Shown here in pieces: positions 1-11,099 of a DNA stretch of 64,000 bases; the first letter of the stretch is position 1, and every line of letters begins with the position of its first letter. A program made the translations under genes and the position numbers. The stretch is from Heliocidaris tuberculata (lineage: Eukaryota; Echinodermata; Echinoidea; Camarodonta; Echinometridae): positions 569,704 through 633,703 of the forward strand of contig CM046852.1 of NCBI GenBank assembly GCA_025618425.1, in the 5' to 3' direction. The notes under the pieces were generated by a model. It made no database searches. It was given only the letters and a program-made list of their open reading frames with translations, and was not told the origin of the DNA.

Positions 1-431
1 TCTTCAAATAGTTCTGCTAAATGCTGATGACAATGAACACATTTTTCGCACAGGTATTTGCTACAGGTTCTGCAGAAAGACATCGCCTGTTCCTGGAGTT
101 TGCAGACAGTGCATTTTTGCCGCGTTTCCAAGACGGAATTGGCTCCCCCACAATTTTCGTAGTAGTTGTCTACGAGTCCGTTGACCGTCACATTAGCTAG
201 AAGATCATCGATGCGGTTCGCTGACAACTTCGTATCTTTTCTACAGAAATGACAGGTCATGTGATCAAGATGCTGGTGGGATAGTTCGTATTTCTTGAGG
301 CATTTCCGACAAAAGGTGTGTCCGCAAGAGGTTAGAAGGGTTGCATCGTCGAAGATATCAAGACATAGTGGACACGTCAAACCTTGTAAGGCGTTCGGAA
401 CTTCCTCTTCTTTCTTCTTCTTGGCAGCCAT
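1..431 (-). CDS. TRIM-like gene copy 1, exon 1 (5' part; runs off the left edge)
   Basis: Reading leftward from ATG at 431-429 the frame stays open to the window edge. It gives a Lys/Glu-rich start, a C3HC4 RING (CPLC, CGHTFC and a final CHFC in place of the CPLC seen in the other copies) and the first B-box (CTVC...CRTC...CEKC). The B-box 2 half and exon 2 lie outside the window. RING plus B-boxes is the TRIM ubiquitin E3 ligase signature, so the protein is probably cytoplasmic and transfers ubiquitin from an E2; the substrate is unknown. A polypyrimidine stretch ending in TTTCCTAG lies just upstream, which suggests a 5' UTR intron acceptor. The start matches copy D by position, but the N-terminus (MAAKKKKEEE) differs from the MAEKQ start of B and D. 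Confidence 0.82.
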   Translation of the reverse strand, partial: MAAKKKKEEEVPNALQGLTCPLCLDIFDDATLLTSCGHTFCRKCLKKYELSHQHLDHMTCHFCRKDTKLSANRIDDLLANVTVNGLVDNYYENCGGANSVLETRQKCTVCKLQEQAMSFCRTCSKYLCEKCVHCHQHLAELFE

Positions 432-1704
432 GGCTGCACTAGTACGAATATCTAGGAAATTACAGAAAACAGCCTGACTTGCAGATAATCTTGTAGAAAT
501 CAACGCTATGATGTGAAGTTTGTTGTGTCCAAGATGAATATCTGTAGAATATTGATACAACTTGATATATATTTATAGTCTCCGTATTTTGCTGTTTTAC
601 TTGGTTTGATTCTATAAGTCCAAGTCTGCATTAATATTAATCATTGAATACGTCACAACGACAAGAGTTCCCTTACCAAATGTAAACACACACGCATAAA
701 ACGTGAGGCATTAATGGTGACGACTACCCAGCCGTATTAGCAAATCTACAAATTATTCCCTGTATAGCGTGGGTTTTCCCAGAGATCACCAATGGTACCT
801 TTGACCTGGATCTTATCGAGTGGAATTTTTAGGTAGATGGCGCTATCATATTCGCCCCATTGATAAACAGTGGGCTTTTCACGTTCAGTATTATCGTTAT
901 ACTATAATCAACAGTGGTGTGTCAAGAAACTGATAACAGATGGGGGGGGGGGGGGGATAAACCTGCAATAAGAAAGCCCCGCATGCCATAAGAAAGCAAG
1001 GGCTACGATGATCTGATTTGTGGCATTCCCCCCCCCCTAATAATAATGATGATAATAATAATATTTTTTAAAAAAAACACCTGCAACAAAGAAATAAACA
1101 AATAGAAAGGAAAGGAATTGAAGATTTAAGTGCCATTTGAAAAATCAAATTAATTAATTGAACGAAATATTCTTTGTAATAAAAATAGATTTTAAGAAAT
1201 GACACAAAACAGTTGCTTTCCTGTAAGCCGAAGACCCACGGATACTAAAATATTTGGTTAGTTTTGTTCTGGACCGATCGACAAAGGGTCGTAGTAGAGC
1301 CTGGCTCTGCTTTCAGTTGGATACGTCACAACTTATATATAGAAGAGGGGGGGGGGCAACAAGAGACAATATTCATTCAACCCACTCCAACTCAAAATTG
1401 TCAACATTACGTATCATTCACTGAAATAACGGATAAAGACAGTCACATACAATCAACAATTCAGGATATCTAATTTAAAACAAATTATAACCTATAGGAT
1501 TTAACTTCCACAGCCGTTACCAACACCCGACACCCTCGAAGAAATAATTAACATCAGGTACCCACTCACTATCTCATTTAAAACAAATTACCCTCTCCAT
1601 TGTAACCCTTTTCGTAAGTCCTGTAGCCATGACCAACACAACACACATTTTAAGAAGTAATGTCCATCATCAGGTACTCAAATACTACATCAGGAAAGGC
1701 AACA
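432..1704. other. Upstream flank of TRIM copy 1, no gene
   Basis: No convincing coding region. The stretch holds the Rel/DR1-like pair at 771-807, a 16-base G run near 943, an AT-rich stretch, and sequence paralogous to 13250-14000 and 26520-27290 (the 'ttgataacag...aaacctgcgatgagg...' block). This is the shared promoter-side module of the TRIM tandem unit. Confidence 0.6.
771..807. promoter_or_regulatory. Conserved Rel/Dorsal-type site plus DR1-like site upstream of TRIM copy 1
   Basis: GGGTTTTCCC at 771-780 matches the Dorsal/Rel consensus GGGWWWWCCM. ACCTTTGACCT at 797-807 is, on the other strand, AGGTCAAAGGT, a nuclear-receptor DR1-like motif. The pair is about 340 bp from the start codon and recurs at the same place in copies A and B. 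Function is inferred from sequence only. Confidence 0.45.
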
Positions 1705-1707
1705 ATA

Positions 1708-2708
1708 AGCCCCTTTCACAGTTGGTCTGTGACCAGTTTGCGACCGCCTGCAACAGATTTTTGGGGTGTTTTTCGCTTGGTGTCTTGCGACCACTCGCAG
1801 TCGTTGCAGGCGGTCGCACGAACCTGAGGCGGTCGTGACTGGTCGCATCTGAACTTTCAACATGCTCAAAATCCAGACACGACCAGATGCGATCGATTCA
1901 CTCGCATTAGGTCGTACGACCAGTCGTGCGATTCTCGTATGAGTGTTGCTCAATGTTGCACGATTAGATACGAGAGTTCGCACGACTCAATAGTCGCAGT
2001 GGGTGGGCTGGAGGTCGTGCAACACTCGCACGTGCGCTAGCGACCTATGGCGACCAGTCTTGCGAATGGTTGCGATTGTGCTAAGACCATGAGACTGTTG
2101 CACGACCGATCGCAGCACATCTTACAACGTTGTACTACCGTTGCACGACTGTATGAGACTGTATGCGACTATTCCTCGGGGGTATATATAGGGGGACTAT
2201 GGAGATGATCCTCTGCAACAGGGCCCTCCTGTAACAACTTTCTCTTCTTTGTAACTTTATTAATTGGCATCTTGACTATTAAGAAGGCCAACTTGAAACT
2301 GACTACCGGTCAATTGTCGAGGGGGTTTTTATACCCCACGCCACTCGCACGAATACTCTCACGACCACTTGCACCGGTCTCATTCAATCGCACGAGCGAT
2401 CGCATGGTCTCACATCCACTCGCACGACCATGCAATCGATCGTGCGACTATTGTGATTGGCGTCAAGCCACTCGCAATCACTCGTGCAACACTCGCATGT
2501 GAACGCAAGACCACTCGCACGAGCATATGCAAGCAAATGCGACTTACTCGTGCAACGGTCTCTTCTAGTCGCCTTTGTCTTACGACCGCTGTTGCATTTG
2601 TGAATGCCTTTCTGCGACCTGATGAGATCGATGGCGATTGAAGCCTGTTGCAGCCTGTCGTGCGACCAAATGGTCGCAAACGGTCGCAGACCAATTGTGA
2701 AAGGGGCT
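1708..2708. mobile_element. Non-autonomous DNA transposon, 1.0 kb, TSD ATA
   Basis: Long terminal inverted repeats starting AGCCCCTTTCACA at 1708 and ending with the complement at 2708 extend roughly 40 bp. ATA flanks it on both sides (1705-1707 and 2709-2711). Uninterrupted relatives of the target at 20530 and 27710 show the same flanking sequence without the insert. The interior is unusually rich in degenerate repeats of the type ACTCGCACGAC and TGGTCGCA. There is no transposase ORF. A 3-bp TWA-like TSD would fit PIF/Harbinger, but the superfamily is not certain. Confidence 0.75.
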
Positions 2709-2711
2709 ATA

Positions 2712-3540
2712 GATATGCGCCGCGAAGGAATTCGAAACCTCAATAGCGAATTAAAAGCGACATGAATAATTAATTCCCGTCCTCATTCTCATCGTTTTCA
2801 TCATCATTATCATTGTCATCCACGTCATCACTATCAATGTACATCAGTTCAATAACTGTTTAAAGGATGAGACGTGAATACATATTAATGAGAATACTGC
2901 TTAGATTTGATAGCGTTATCAATGTCGCCTTCCACTGAGTATAACTAGAAAAATGTTTAATAATGCAAATATCATTGTGTCATTCGCGAGATTAATAATA
3001 AAAATATCATTTTCAGCAGATATTTATATTGATTTTTATCATCATTACCGTCTACATAACCATTAATTCCCTCTTCTGCTTTCCTCCTAGCTCCTCCTAA
3101 TCTGATCATCCTTAACATATTCAGCGTTTTCATGGTTAATCTTATCATTGTCATCTCAGCACCCATCATACAACAGATGGATATTACATTATTTTGAAAT
3201 AGCAGCATAGCTTTCAAGTATGGAGGGATTAACCTTTACTTTTATATAGCTAAACAAATGTAAAATATCAAGATCGCAAACGTGATTTTGAATGAACAAG
3301 GAAAACATGTAAGACGCAAGTAGGCTACAATGTACATAGTATCCAAAACCAATGATTATTCAAGTATATCAGCTTGTATATTGTGCTCTTTCTTCGCACA
3401 ACTTTCTAATAATAATAGTAATATTTATAATAATAATAATGATAAAAAATCGTCATCTCTGAAACGAGTATATAAGATATTGTGCTATATCACTTTACAT
3501 TAATATTGTCCAACGTGGTTTTAGATGTGTACGTGTAACG
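2712..3540. other. Intergenic spacer of the TRIM unit
   Basis: Continues the module interrupted by the transposon (the 'atgcgccgcgaaggaattcgaaacc' part) and matches 20540-21790 at lower similarity. AT-rich, with no supported gene. Confidence 0.5.
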
Positions 3541-3542
3541 TA

Positions 3543-3610
3543 TAAAGTATTATTATTAGTAATAATAATAGCAGCAGCAGCAGTAGTAGTAGTCATGGTA
3601 TAGTAGTAGC

Positions 3611-3642
<32 letters not shown>

Positions 3643-3645
3643 CAA

Positions 3646-3693
<48 letters not shown>

Positions 3694-3724
3694 GAGTAGT
3701 AGTAGTAGGAGTGGTAGTAGTAGA
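3543..3724. repeat. TAG/AGT trinucleotide microsatellite
   Basis: Long run of TAG with CAG, GAG and TGG interruptions. Any reading frame here gives only poly-Leu, poly-Thr or poly-Tyr/Cys and is not a gene. The equivalent position in the next unit (21805-22292) also carries a TAG array. Confidence 0.95.
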
Positions 3725-3839
3725 TTTCCTTTGAAAAAAAAAACGTTTAACACAGAGCTTTATTGAGGCTAGGTGATCAGCTAAATCATTAATGCAGTAC
3801 AGGTATATACATTTTATATTACATATTATACGTCTCACT

Positions 3840-4378
3840 ATATGAAGTGAAATCTCAGAAAATAAACTGCACCAGTAAACATTATCTGGATCAGACTTTG
3901 CTGCTAATACAACCTATAGGAGAGAGCAACACGCATGCCATTCTTATAAATTTTCACGTTTCTAAATATCATAGAAAAGTAATTGAATATTTCGTACTTC
4001 CATCAACACAATATAAAACATTCTGTTTTACAAACATCAGTTATGTAACTGTAAACTGCAATCATGATAATAATAATAATATTTCGAATAACGGTTACAT
4101 AGAACCTATCTTGTTGCATGTACTGATCAAAGCCCTTTAGCCTCAAATTTATATTCTTTATTCGTCTATTTATCTTTCTGTTTATCCAGGGAGGCCCTTT
4201 CATTGATAAAACAAGGGTGAAAATGTGAGCTATTATCATAGCTATCCTTCTCCATTTGACATTATCCCTCTTTTTTACGAACAAAATATTTGATATTTGA
4301 ATTCGATGACCGGGGTAATAATATATCTGTAAAGCGCTTAGAGACATCTCCGATGTATTAGGCGCTATATAAAAGCGG

Positions 4379-4422
<44 letters not shown>

Positions 4423-5780
4423 CTAATATGTTAATCCGCATAGATTAATATACGTGGATAAAAGTCAAGATTGTTTACATAAATGATGGTCATTAGCATC
4501 ACATTAGCATCTCACAAACAAATGATAACGATTGTTATTTACATGGATTATGCACTTTCTTTTTATATATTTCCTTATTCGCCTTGCAAATGACCATCAT
4601 TATTATTTTCATATAAGTAAGGGCGTTTCTCGTGAGACTGCCCAAGTCATTCAATACCATTTTTTTTTTCTAATTTGTACAATTAAGTAGGGTTCCTTGT
4701 ATAATACTTATTTCCATCTACAGAACATCACGTTCACACTTTTTTCATCTTTCTCTCTCTCTCTCCTCTGACTTCTTCTATCCCTCTTTCTTTTTCATGT
4801 TTTCATTCATGTTTCATTCGAAATATTAACCTAAAGAAGTATCTATTTTTTTTCTAGTCATTCTATATACAATATTTACTACATAGCAGAAACAAGGCGA
4901 ATCAATATGAAGTAAAATCTCAGAAATTAACTGTATAAGTAAACATTATCTGGATCAGACCATGCTTCTAAAACACACCATAGGAGAGAACAACACGAAT
5001 GCCATTCATATGAATTTCCATGGTGTTAAATATCGTAGAAAAGTAAATGAATGTCTAGAACTTTCATTAACACAATATAAGACATTCTGTATGAAAATCA
5101 TCTATAACGTAACTGTACACTGCAATGATGATGATAATGAATAACTGTTTGGTTTTTTTTTATATAGCGCCTTTTTGTTGCATGATCAATGAACTTCAGC
5201 CTGAAAATATCCTCTTTGTTCATTTATTTATTCGTTTTATTTTTCCAGGATGACCTTTTATAGTGGAGGTAAACAATGTTGAAAATAAAAACCATTATCA
5301 TCATCGATATCCTCTTATGTCTGCAAATATTTTTCTACCAAATATTTCATGTTCGCTTGTTTCATTCATAAACATCATAGTCATGGAGGAATCAGGGGGC
5401 GTTTCGTCAAATGTCTTGTCAGTGATATTTACCGACAAATTTGCTCTCAGCCAACCAGATGCAAAGATTTCAGTAGCTTATAATAGTTATTGCAACTTGT
5501 CATTGATGACAAGTTTTATGAAACAGGCCCCGGAAATCGTTGATAAAAGTCAGTGATTTACATACATGAAATCATCATGATCATCTCACAAAGAAATGAT
5601 GAAGATTTCTTCAAGATTTCTATTTGGATTATTAATGCGATATGTATTTGTCTAATCCGTCTTGGAAATGATTATCGCTCTTTTCTATATAATATATTTC
5701 TTGTAAAACTACCTACGTCTTTCAAGATCAGCCATTGCATTATACTTGCAGGGTTAATAATTCTTTCTACAGCATATCAC
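3840..5780. repeat. 1.1-kb tandem repeat, two units
   Basis: Units start near 3840 and 4905 with 'tatgaagt(g/a)aaatctcagaaa'. Each runs through the 'attatctggatcagac', 'gccctttag' and 'aagggcgtttctcgtgagactg' landmarks into a CT-rich microsatellite. The same family recurs at 22500-25690 and once at 31130-31850. No conserved ORF survives between units, so I treat it as non-coding tandem repeat. Confidence 0.8.
4318..4421 (+). repeat. Retroposon 3' tail (GCGCTATATAA type) with TTA microsatellite
   Basis: A segment with 'taaagcgcttagagaca' and 'ggcgctatataaaagcgg' leads directly into about 14 ATT repeats. This is the widespread 3' tail of marine invertebrate SINE/LINE families. It interrupts a 1.1-kb repeat unit that lacks it elsewhere. 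Confidence 0.6.
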
Positions 5781-6464
5781 GGAGTCTAAACCCCTTTTAC
5801 TTCTCTCCCACTCCCCCCCCCCCCTCTTTACCCCCACCCCCCCCCCCCCCCCGCCTTTCCTATCAACCTCTTTATTGACTCAATTTCTCTCTATTTCTCT
5901 CCATCTTTTCCCCCTCTCTTCTCTTTCTATCTCTTTTTTTTTTCATGCCCTTCCTCTCTCTCTCTCTCCCTCTCTTTCTCTTCATATTTTGATTTTTAAT
6001 AAGTCGCTCTTAAAAAGTTCAATTTATTTTTAGAGGCATCTGTTTCTTCAAATTATTCAAAGCTTAGCAATAGTAAAGGTAACCAAATTACCACTGGGAT
6101 TAATGACAATAATAATAAATCTAGCAACAATATTATGACTTAAAACGAATATACATATACAAACATTTTTAAGAATATAGCGATCTGCGAAGCTTTTAAC
6201 ACCGAGTTACAATATGTAATGCATAGTTTGAATCAGCAAAACAGTATACAGTGTACGGTATAAAAACATTTTATTAAAGGACGAGCTAAGTTTGATTTCT
6301 ATAGTGATGTTCATGCTCACCTTTCGTGTTGTTATTTTGATTAGAATTATATAATTTTACCCAAGAACTATTTAGAGTTACACAAATAATTCGCTTTTGT
6401 TTAAATTGAGATACGAATCGTAAATATAAAGGGTATGTGCTAGAGAGTTCCGGAATATTGGGAT
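5781..6464. other. 3' flank of TRIM copy A
   Basis: Poly-C runs near 5815 and 5840 and CT-rich DNA are followed by AT-rich sequence (6230-6464). The latter is paralogous to 32100-32310, the displaced 3' flank of copy D. It probably contains the 3' UTR of copy A; no gene seen. Confidence 0.5.
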
Positions 6465-7730
6465 TTACATCACCACTTTAATGAAATATAGTTTCTTATC
6501 ACAAGCAAAAGCAAGCATGGTTGGAGACGGGGAAACCAGGTAACACCAATCATCATTCAGTTTCAGGTTCAATGCATTGAACTGAAGTCTCTCCTTCAGG
6601 TTCAGACCATCAAGGTCATAGAGTCTGATCATCACGTTATCTTTCTCACTATCAACACTGGCTACATACACCCTGTCCTGCTCGTCCACGGTAGCATACA
6701 GGTAGACATCGATTGGTGCGCGTAGAGGCCTCCCAGCATTCCCATCCCTGTCATAGACCCTCACCGTGCTTGGATTGCTGTTATCACATGAACTTGTGAC
6801 GATCAAACCCGCCTTGGTTGCACATGCCTGGTAGGTGGTGTTCTGTTCTGTTGAGATTGTGTGTTTAAGTGTGCTTCCTGTCGGGTCATAGATGTAGACG
6901 TGGCTTTCAGAGGTTGTAACAAGAATTTCATCTGATTGACTTCTGCTTAAATGAATAACGCTTTCTTTATGTGTCAAACGGATGGGTAATTTCCTAGACT
7001 CATTAAGAGAAAAGATGAATGCTTCACTGGTATCCGTCGATATGCATAGCGTCATATCTCTCTGAAACACAAGACCCCAACACACGGTACCGCTTGGTAT
7101 GTTTGTATACTGCTGCTGTTTACCATTTGTATCAATGATATCTATACCAAGTGCATCATAATATCCAATAGCCACACTATCATCAGAGTATTTGGTCATC
7201 CCACTCATTCCTCCACGTAAATCCACACATTGAATCACTTTTACCTCCTCGGGATCTGGTTCTGTGATGTTCCCAATATCAAGACAAGTATTATCTGCAG
7301 GCTGGAATCTCTTCTTCTGTGCTTTCTCTGTTATGGCGGCTGCAGAAGTTTGATCAGTAACCTTCTTCAACATGTATTCCAGCTCCTCACAGAGCAACGC
7401 GTGAGCAGATAGACTATCCCTCTCAAGACGACCCAGTCTGTCATTAGCCACCAGATCCATCGAACTACAAATGCTTTTGATAGTCTGTCGGTCGTTGGAT
7501 TTCAGAGCGTTGAGATCGTCATCGAAACTACGCTCTAGATCATCGATTTGCTCAACGAGTATACGTTGATTTTCTTCTAGTTTCTTGGCCTTGGTATGAT
7601 AGCCTTGGCGGACATCTTCCCGTATTTTCTGTATTGTAGTGTGTATTTCACTACGCTGTGACTCCACATTCTGTATGTTCTTCTCCAGTTCGGATTTCTT
7701 GGCCGTACAGCGTTGGACAAGATCATTCAC
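6465..7730 (-). CDS. TRIM-like gene copy A, exon 2 (coiled coil and propeller-like domain)
   Basis: Splice acceptor CTTTCTTTTTTTCAG ends at 7731 and the exon opens GTG AAT GAT CTT, in phase 0 with exon 1. It encodes 421 residues. About the first 130 form a charged coiled coil (KKSELEKNIQ...LEENQRILVEQI) for dimerisation. The rest has repeated beta-propeller-like strands such as IYDPTGSTLKHTI, VRVYDRDGNAG and IRLYDLDGLNL, resembling NHL or WD-like blades of TRIM2/3/56-type proteins and probably acting as the substrate-recognition end. The frame is intact to a stop at 6465. The Met found upstream in the same frame is intronic. The 3' half is diverged from copy B although the intron and exon 1 are near-identical. 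Confidence 0.85.
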   Translation of the reverse strand: MNDLVQRCTAKKSELEKNIQNVESQRSEIHTTIQKIREDVRQGYHTKAKKLEENQRILVEQIDDLERSFDDDLNALKSNDRQTIKSICSSMDLVANDRLGRLERDSLSAHALLCEELEYMLKKVTDQTSAAAITEKAQKKRFQPADNTCLDIGNITEPDPEEVKVIQCVDLRGGMSGMTKYSDDSVAIGYYDALGIDIIDTNGKQQQYTNIPSGTVCWGLVFQRDMTLCISTDTSEAFIFSLNESRKLPIRLTHKESVIHLSRSQSDEILVTTSESHVYIYDPTGSTLKHTISTEQNTTYQACATKAGLIVTSSCDNSNPSTVRVYDRDGNAGRPLRAPIDVYLYATVDEQDRVYVASVDSEKDNVMIRLYDLDGLNLKERLQFNALNLKLNDDWCYLVSPSPTMLAFACDKKLYFIKVVM

Positions 7731-8681
7731 CTGAAAAAAAGAAAGTTTTGATTTAGAGCAAAATGAATGATTCATACATGAATGTCAGCGCGTCTTAACT
7801 TGAAGTCATAAAAAACATCCTAATGGTACATGTTTCAGAAAATTTGTTTAATTTTCAAGACAAGTACAGCATAGGCCTATGTGAAACAGCACTGATGAGT
7901 GCGTCACAGAAAAGGAAGAGGTATCGTTTATTTAGTTATACCTTAGTAGTTGTAATCTAGACCTGTATGTGACAATGACTTTGATTTCTAACGCCAATAT
8001 GTTATATATTATTGTTGTTACTATGTTGATATGTATATTGTGTTGCTGCCATCTATCGGCGCACTTATTACTGTCCTTTTGGATCATGGCCTGCATGAAG
8101 CCCTGTTTCAAATATACACCTGTCTGAAAGTCCCCTGGTGTTTGCCTTGTTAATGGCGTAATATTGAGGGTTTTTAAATAATTGGTGTACATTCATTACG
8201 AATAAGAACAAACTGTAGGCCTAAACGCTGAAACGTAGTGAATCTCGTCTTGCTTGAAATGCACTGTAGCGTGTAAGATTGATTTTGTAATGGCTGATAA
8301 AAAGTTCCAGTGGTGTAGGCCTACATGTAAGCCGGCTTCCAGCCTTATATAATCCAATATGTAGTATTATGCTAGCAAAGCATTTTATAAGGAATGACAC
8401 TTTGCTTTTGGCGATAACAACATTAATGATGACAATTAGGCCTTAACATAGAATTATTCATTAATATCACAAGAATAAAATCGCTTTATTCACCCTTTCA
8501 TTACATGGTTAATATTCACACTACTATTTTAAAATAGTGGGGAAAACATTTATGATGAAATACGTGGAATATATTATCCGTGATCACATCATATATCAGT
8601 ATGTAAATATGATCTACTGGTGTTTGTTTAGAATGGGCATATTATAGTAAGACTAGATCATATGTTATGAGGGAGACTAAC
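7731..8681 (-). other. Intron of TRIM copy A
   Basis: GTTAGT donor at 8681-8676 and CAG acceptor at 7733-7731. Nearly identical to the copy B intron (17113-18095), apart from small indels. Confidence 0.8.
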
Positions 8682-9317
8682 CTTAATCTGTAATTCCTTC
8701 TCGAAGTCTTCATGTGACTTTATCTTGTGATCACGATGACTGATGATCACGCACTTGAAACAAACGTGCACCTTACACTCCTCGCAGAACATATCTCTGT
8801 TCTCCTGTTTATGGATCAAGCACTTCTCTGAGGGATGACCAGTGCTGACCTTCCCTTCGGTGATATCCTGTATGGATATGATCTGATGACCTTCGAAGAA
8901 CAACTGCAGTTGTTTGTGGCCACCAAGGCATTTCTCACACATGTATGTATTGCATGTTATACAGAAAGACACAGCATGTTCCTGGAGGTTGCAGACAGTG
9001 CATTTTTGTCGCATCTCTAGGATGGAGTTGGCTCCCCCACATTTTTCGTGGTAGTTGCCTACGAGTCCGTTGATGCACACATTGGATAGAAGATCATCGA
9101 CGCGCTTTGCTGACAACTTCGTGTCTTTCCTGCAGAGAGGGCATACCATGTGATCAAGGTCCTGGTGGGATAAGTCGTATTTCTTGAGACATTTCCAACA
9201 GAAGGAGTGTCCGCAAGAAGTCAGAATGGTTGCATCGGCGAAAATATCAAGACATAGGGGACACGTCAAACCTTGTACGGAGTTCGAAACTTCCTCCTTT
9301 CCCTGCTTCTCGGCCAG
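8682..9317 (-). CDS. TRIM-like gene copy A, exon 1 (RING and two B-boxes), start codon lost
   Basis: 212 codons align with copy B without indels: RING Cys/His ligands at about 19-62, B-box 1 at about 106-144, B-box 2 at about 166-197, with all zinc ligands present. The codon equivalent to the initiator is CTG (9317-9315) instead of ATG. The next in-frame ATG lies inside the RING. An upstream in-frame ATG at 9395 would add a hydrophobic LFFIFIFFLF stretch, but that stretch is the translation of the polypyrimidine tract before a likely splice acceptor (TTTCCAAG). Either CTG initiation is used or this copy is becoming a pseudogene. The exon ends ATT AAG before GTTAGT. Confidence 0.78.
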
Positions 9318-9636
9318 GGATGCAATATGCGAACTCCTTGGAAATAAAAAAAAAATAAAAATAAAAAACAGCCTTCTGAAGTTTGTTGTGTGCAAGAAAA
9401 ATATCTGTATAAGTATATTCCTAGTCTCCGTATTTCACGAGATTTGGCTTATTGTTGTTTGATTCTGTTTACCCAAGTCAACATTGATATTAATCATTGA
9501 ATTGGTCACAGTGACAAGAGTTCTCTACCCAAATATAAACTCATACATACAACGAGAGGCAATAATATACCTAGCCGTGTTAACAGAGCTGCGTATTATT
9601 TTCTGTATTGTACATAAACTAATATACGCCCTGATT
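9318..9636. other. 5' flank of TRIM copy A
   Basis: Likely 5' UTR intron and promoter-proximal DNA, near-identical to 18732-19059. Holds conserved 'gtctccgtatttcacgag' and 'gtgacaagagttctctaccc' blocks also present upstream of copy 1. Confidence 0.5.
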
Positions 9637-9674
9637 GGGTTTTCCCAGAGCAGGCCTGATTATACCTTTGACCT
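9637..9674. promoter_or_regulatory. Rel/Dorsal-type site plus DR1-like site upstream of TRIM copy A
   Basis: GGGTTTTCCC at 9637-9646 and ACCTTTGACCT at 9664-9674, 320 bp upstream of the exon 1 initiator position. Same order and spacing as in copies 1 and B. Confidence 0.45.
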
Positions 9675-11095
9675 CGATCTCACTGTGGAAAATTTCAGTG
9701 AGTTGGCGCTATTTATGTTCAGCAAACCGTTGACGTTGCACAAAAAATGTTGTATATTCGAAGTTCAGTCTTGACTTTAAAAGTGGTGTATCCAAATTTA
9801 AACAGCAGCGGGCAAAATTAAAATGCTATGAGGCAGGTAGCCCATGAGGGGGTGATGGTGTCACCCCCCCCCCCCCCCCCCACTCAAAATTGTTGTCGGC
9901 AACATATGAATCTGTTTACCCCGATTTGTCCACTCAATTTGACACATTAATTCTTGAAGCGATCAGCTGTGCGGTGTAATTTTGGACATAATACACGCGC
10001 TGGCATGCAGTGCGCACTGGTCGTTCAGGATTGGTCGACTGGTCTGGCTTCTTGTAGGACTACTCTATTCACAGAGAGGGGACGCGGAACTTTTTTTTTT
10101 TTTTAAATTTGCGCGCAGCCCGAGCCTCATTGACGCGCTATTGCAGAGAGCTAGCTACAGGGAGGGAATATTTCTGCAATGCACCCCTGGGCTGAATGCT
10201 CCTGTCCACATAGGTCGGCAGCGCATATTGCATGCATGCACTGCATGATCAGGCGAGCTTTGCAAATGAGTTGCTTTTACGTCCCTAGTATGATGCACTT
10301 TAATATCTTTGCAATTATTCAATTTCCAGGCATATTTTCGGTATCAAAATACACTTTAAGAACGTACGGTAAATAAAAAGCTTGTCGTGCAACTTACTTC
10401 ACAAGTTTATACAGAAAACCCGACAAACTCACTTTTCAAACACGGCAATGATTCTTGCCAAATTGAGTATGATACGTACTGGTGACTGCACGCTGTACGG
10501 CACACACACACACACACACACACAGCATGCAGTCAGTATGATACCTACTGACTGCATGCTGTGTGTGTTTGCCATATGCCGCGCCACCGACGCGGCCCGG
10601 GTTTTAGCTCTGTAAAATTGATGATTTTGGTATTTAAAGTCTGATATGACAAGGAAAATGACATGGAAAATTTTCAACCAAACCAAATAACCCTTATATC
10701 AGTAAAAAGCTGAAGTGAAAAGCTTTAATTTGGCGGGTGTGCAAAATTTTTAGCTGACACACATTTTCAAATAACATTGGGTTGAAAGCACGGAGCCACA
10801 CGGAGGTGAGAAAAACAAGAGAATTTTACATACATATTACACACATAATGGGTTGACATCGAGCAAACTAGCTCTTAGACATGTGAAAAATGACGTGGAT
10901 TTTTTTTCTCGAAATGAATGAAAAAATATATCATTAGATTGAGAAAATACTGGGGATTTTATATCTAGCTGCGCACTTAGGATTTTTTGTTGAGGAGCAA
11001 AGTTATCGCAGTAGTAAGCGACTTAGGCACGATTTTGTCCTATACGCGTAACGTTATAATGATTGTGAGATTGGGCGGTTCTGACCGGTGATCGC
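9675..11095. other. Spacer with no supported gene
   Basis: Contains the 'gtagcccatgagggggtg' block with a poly-C run at about 9866-9882 (copy at 19250-19320), an A/T tract near 10090, a CA microsatellite with a hairpin (10501-10568), and otherwise unassigned DNA. Short reading frames here show no recognisable domain. Confidence 0.45.
10516..10568. repeat. Perfect 23-bp inverted repeat beside a CA microsatellite
   Basis: Arms 10516-10538 and 10546-10568 are exact reverse complements around a 7-base loop (tgatacc). The core is AGCATGCAGTCAGTA. The arms begin in the CA repeat and end in GT repeats. A related imperfect direct copy lies at about 10468-10500. Confidence 0.85.
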
Positions 11096-11099
11096 TTAA

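Noticed and set aside
771..800. Possible U1 snRNA-like segment (GTGGGTTTTCCCAGAG)
   Set aside because: Only a short match; the rest of U1, including the 5' splice-site-pairing end and Sm site, is absent. Better explained as a conserved TRIM upstream block.
8835..9020. Plus-strand frames conserved between A and B (8835-9020 and 18249-18434)
   Set aside because: Conserved because they are antisense to the near-identical TRIM exon 1; no independent signal.
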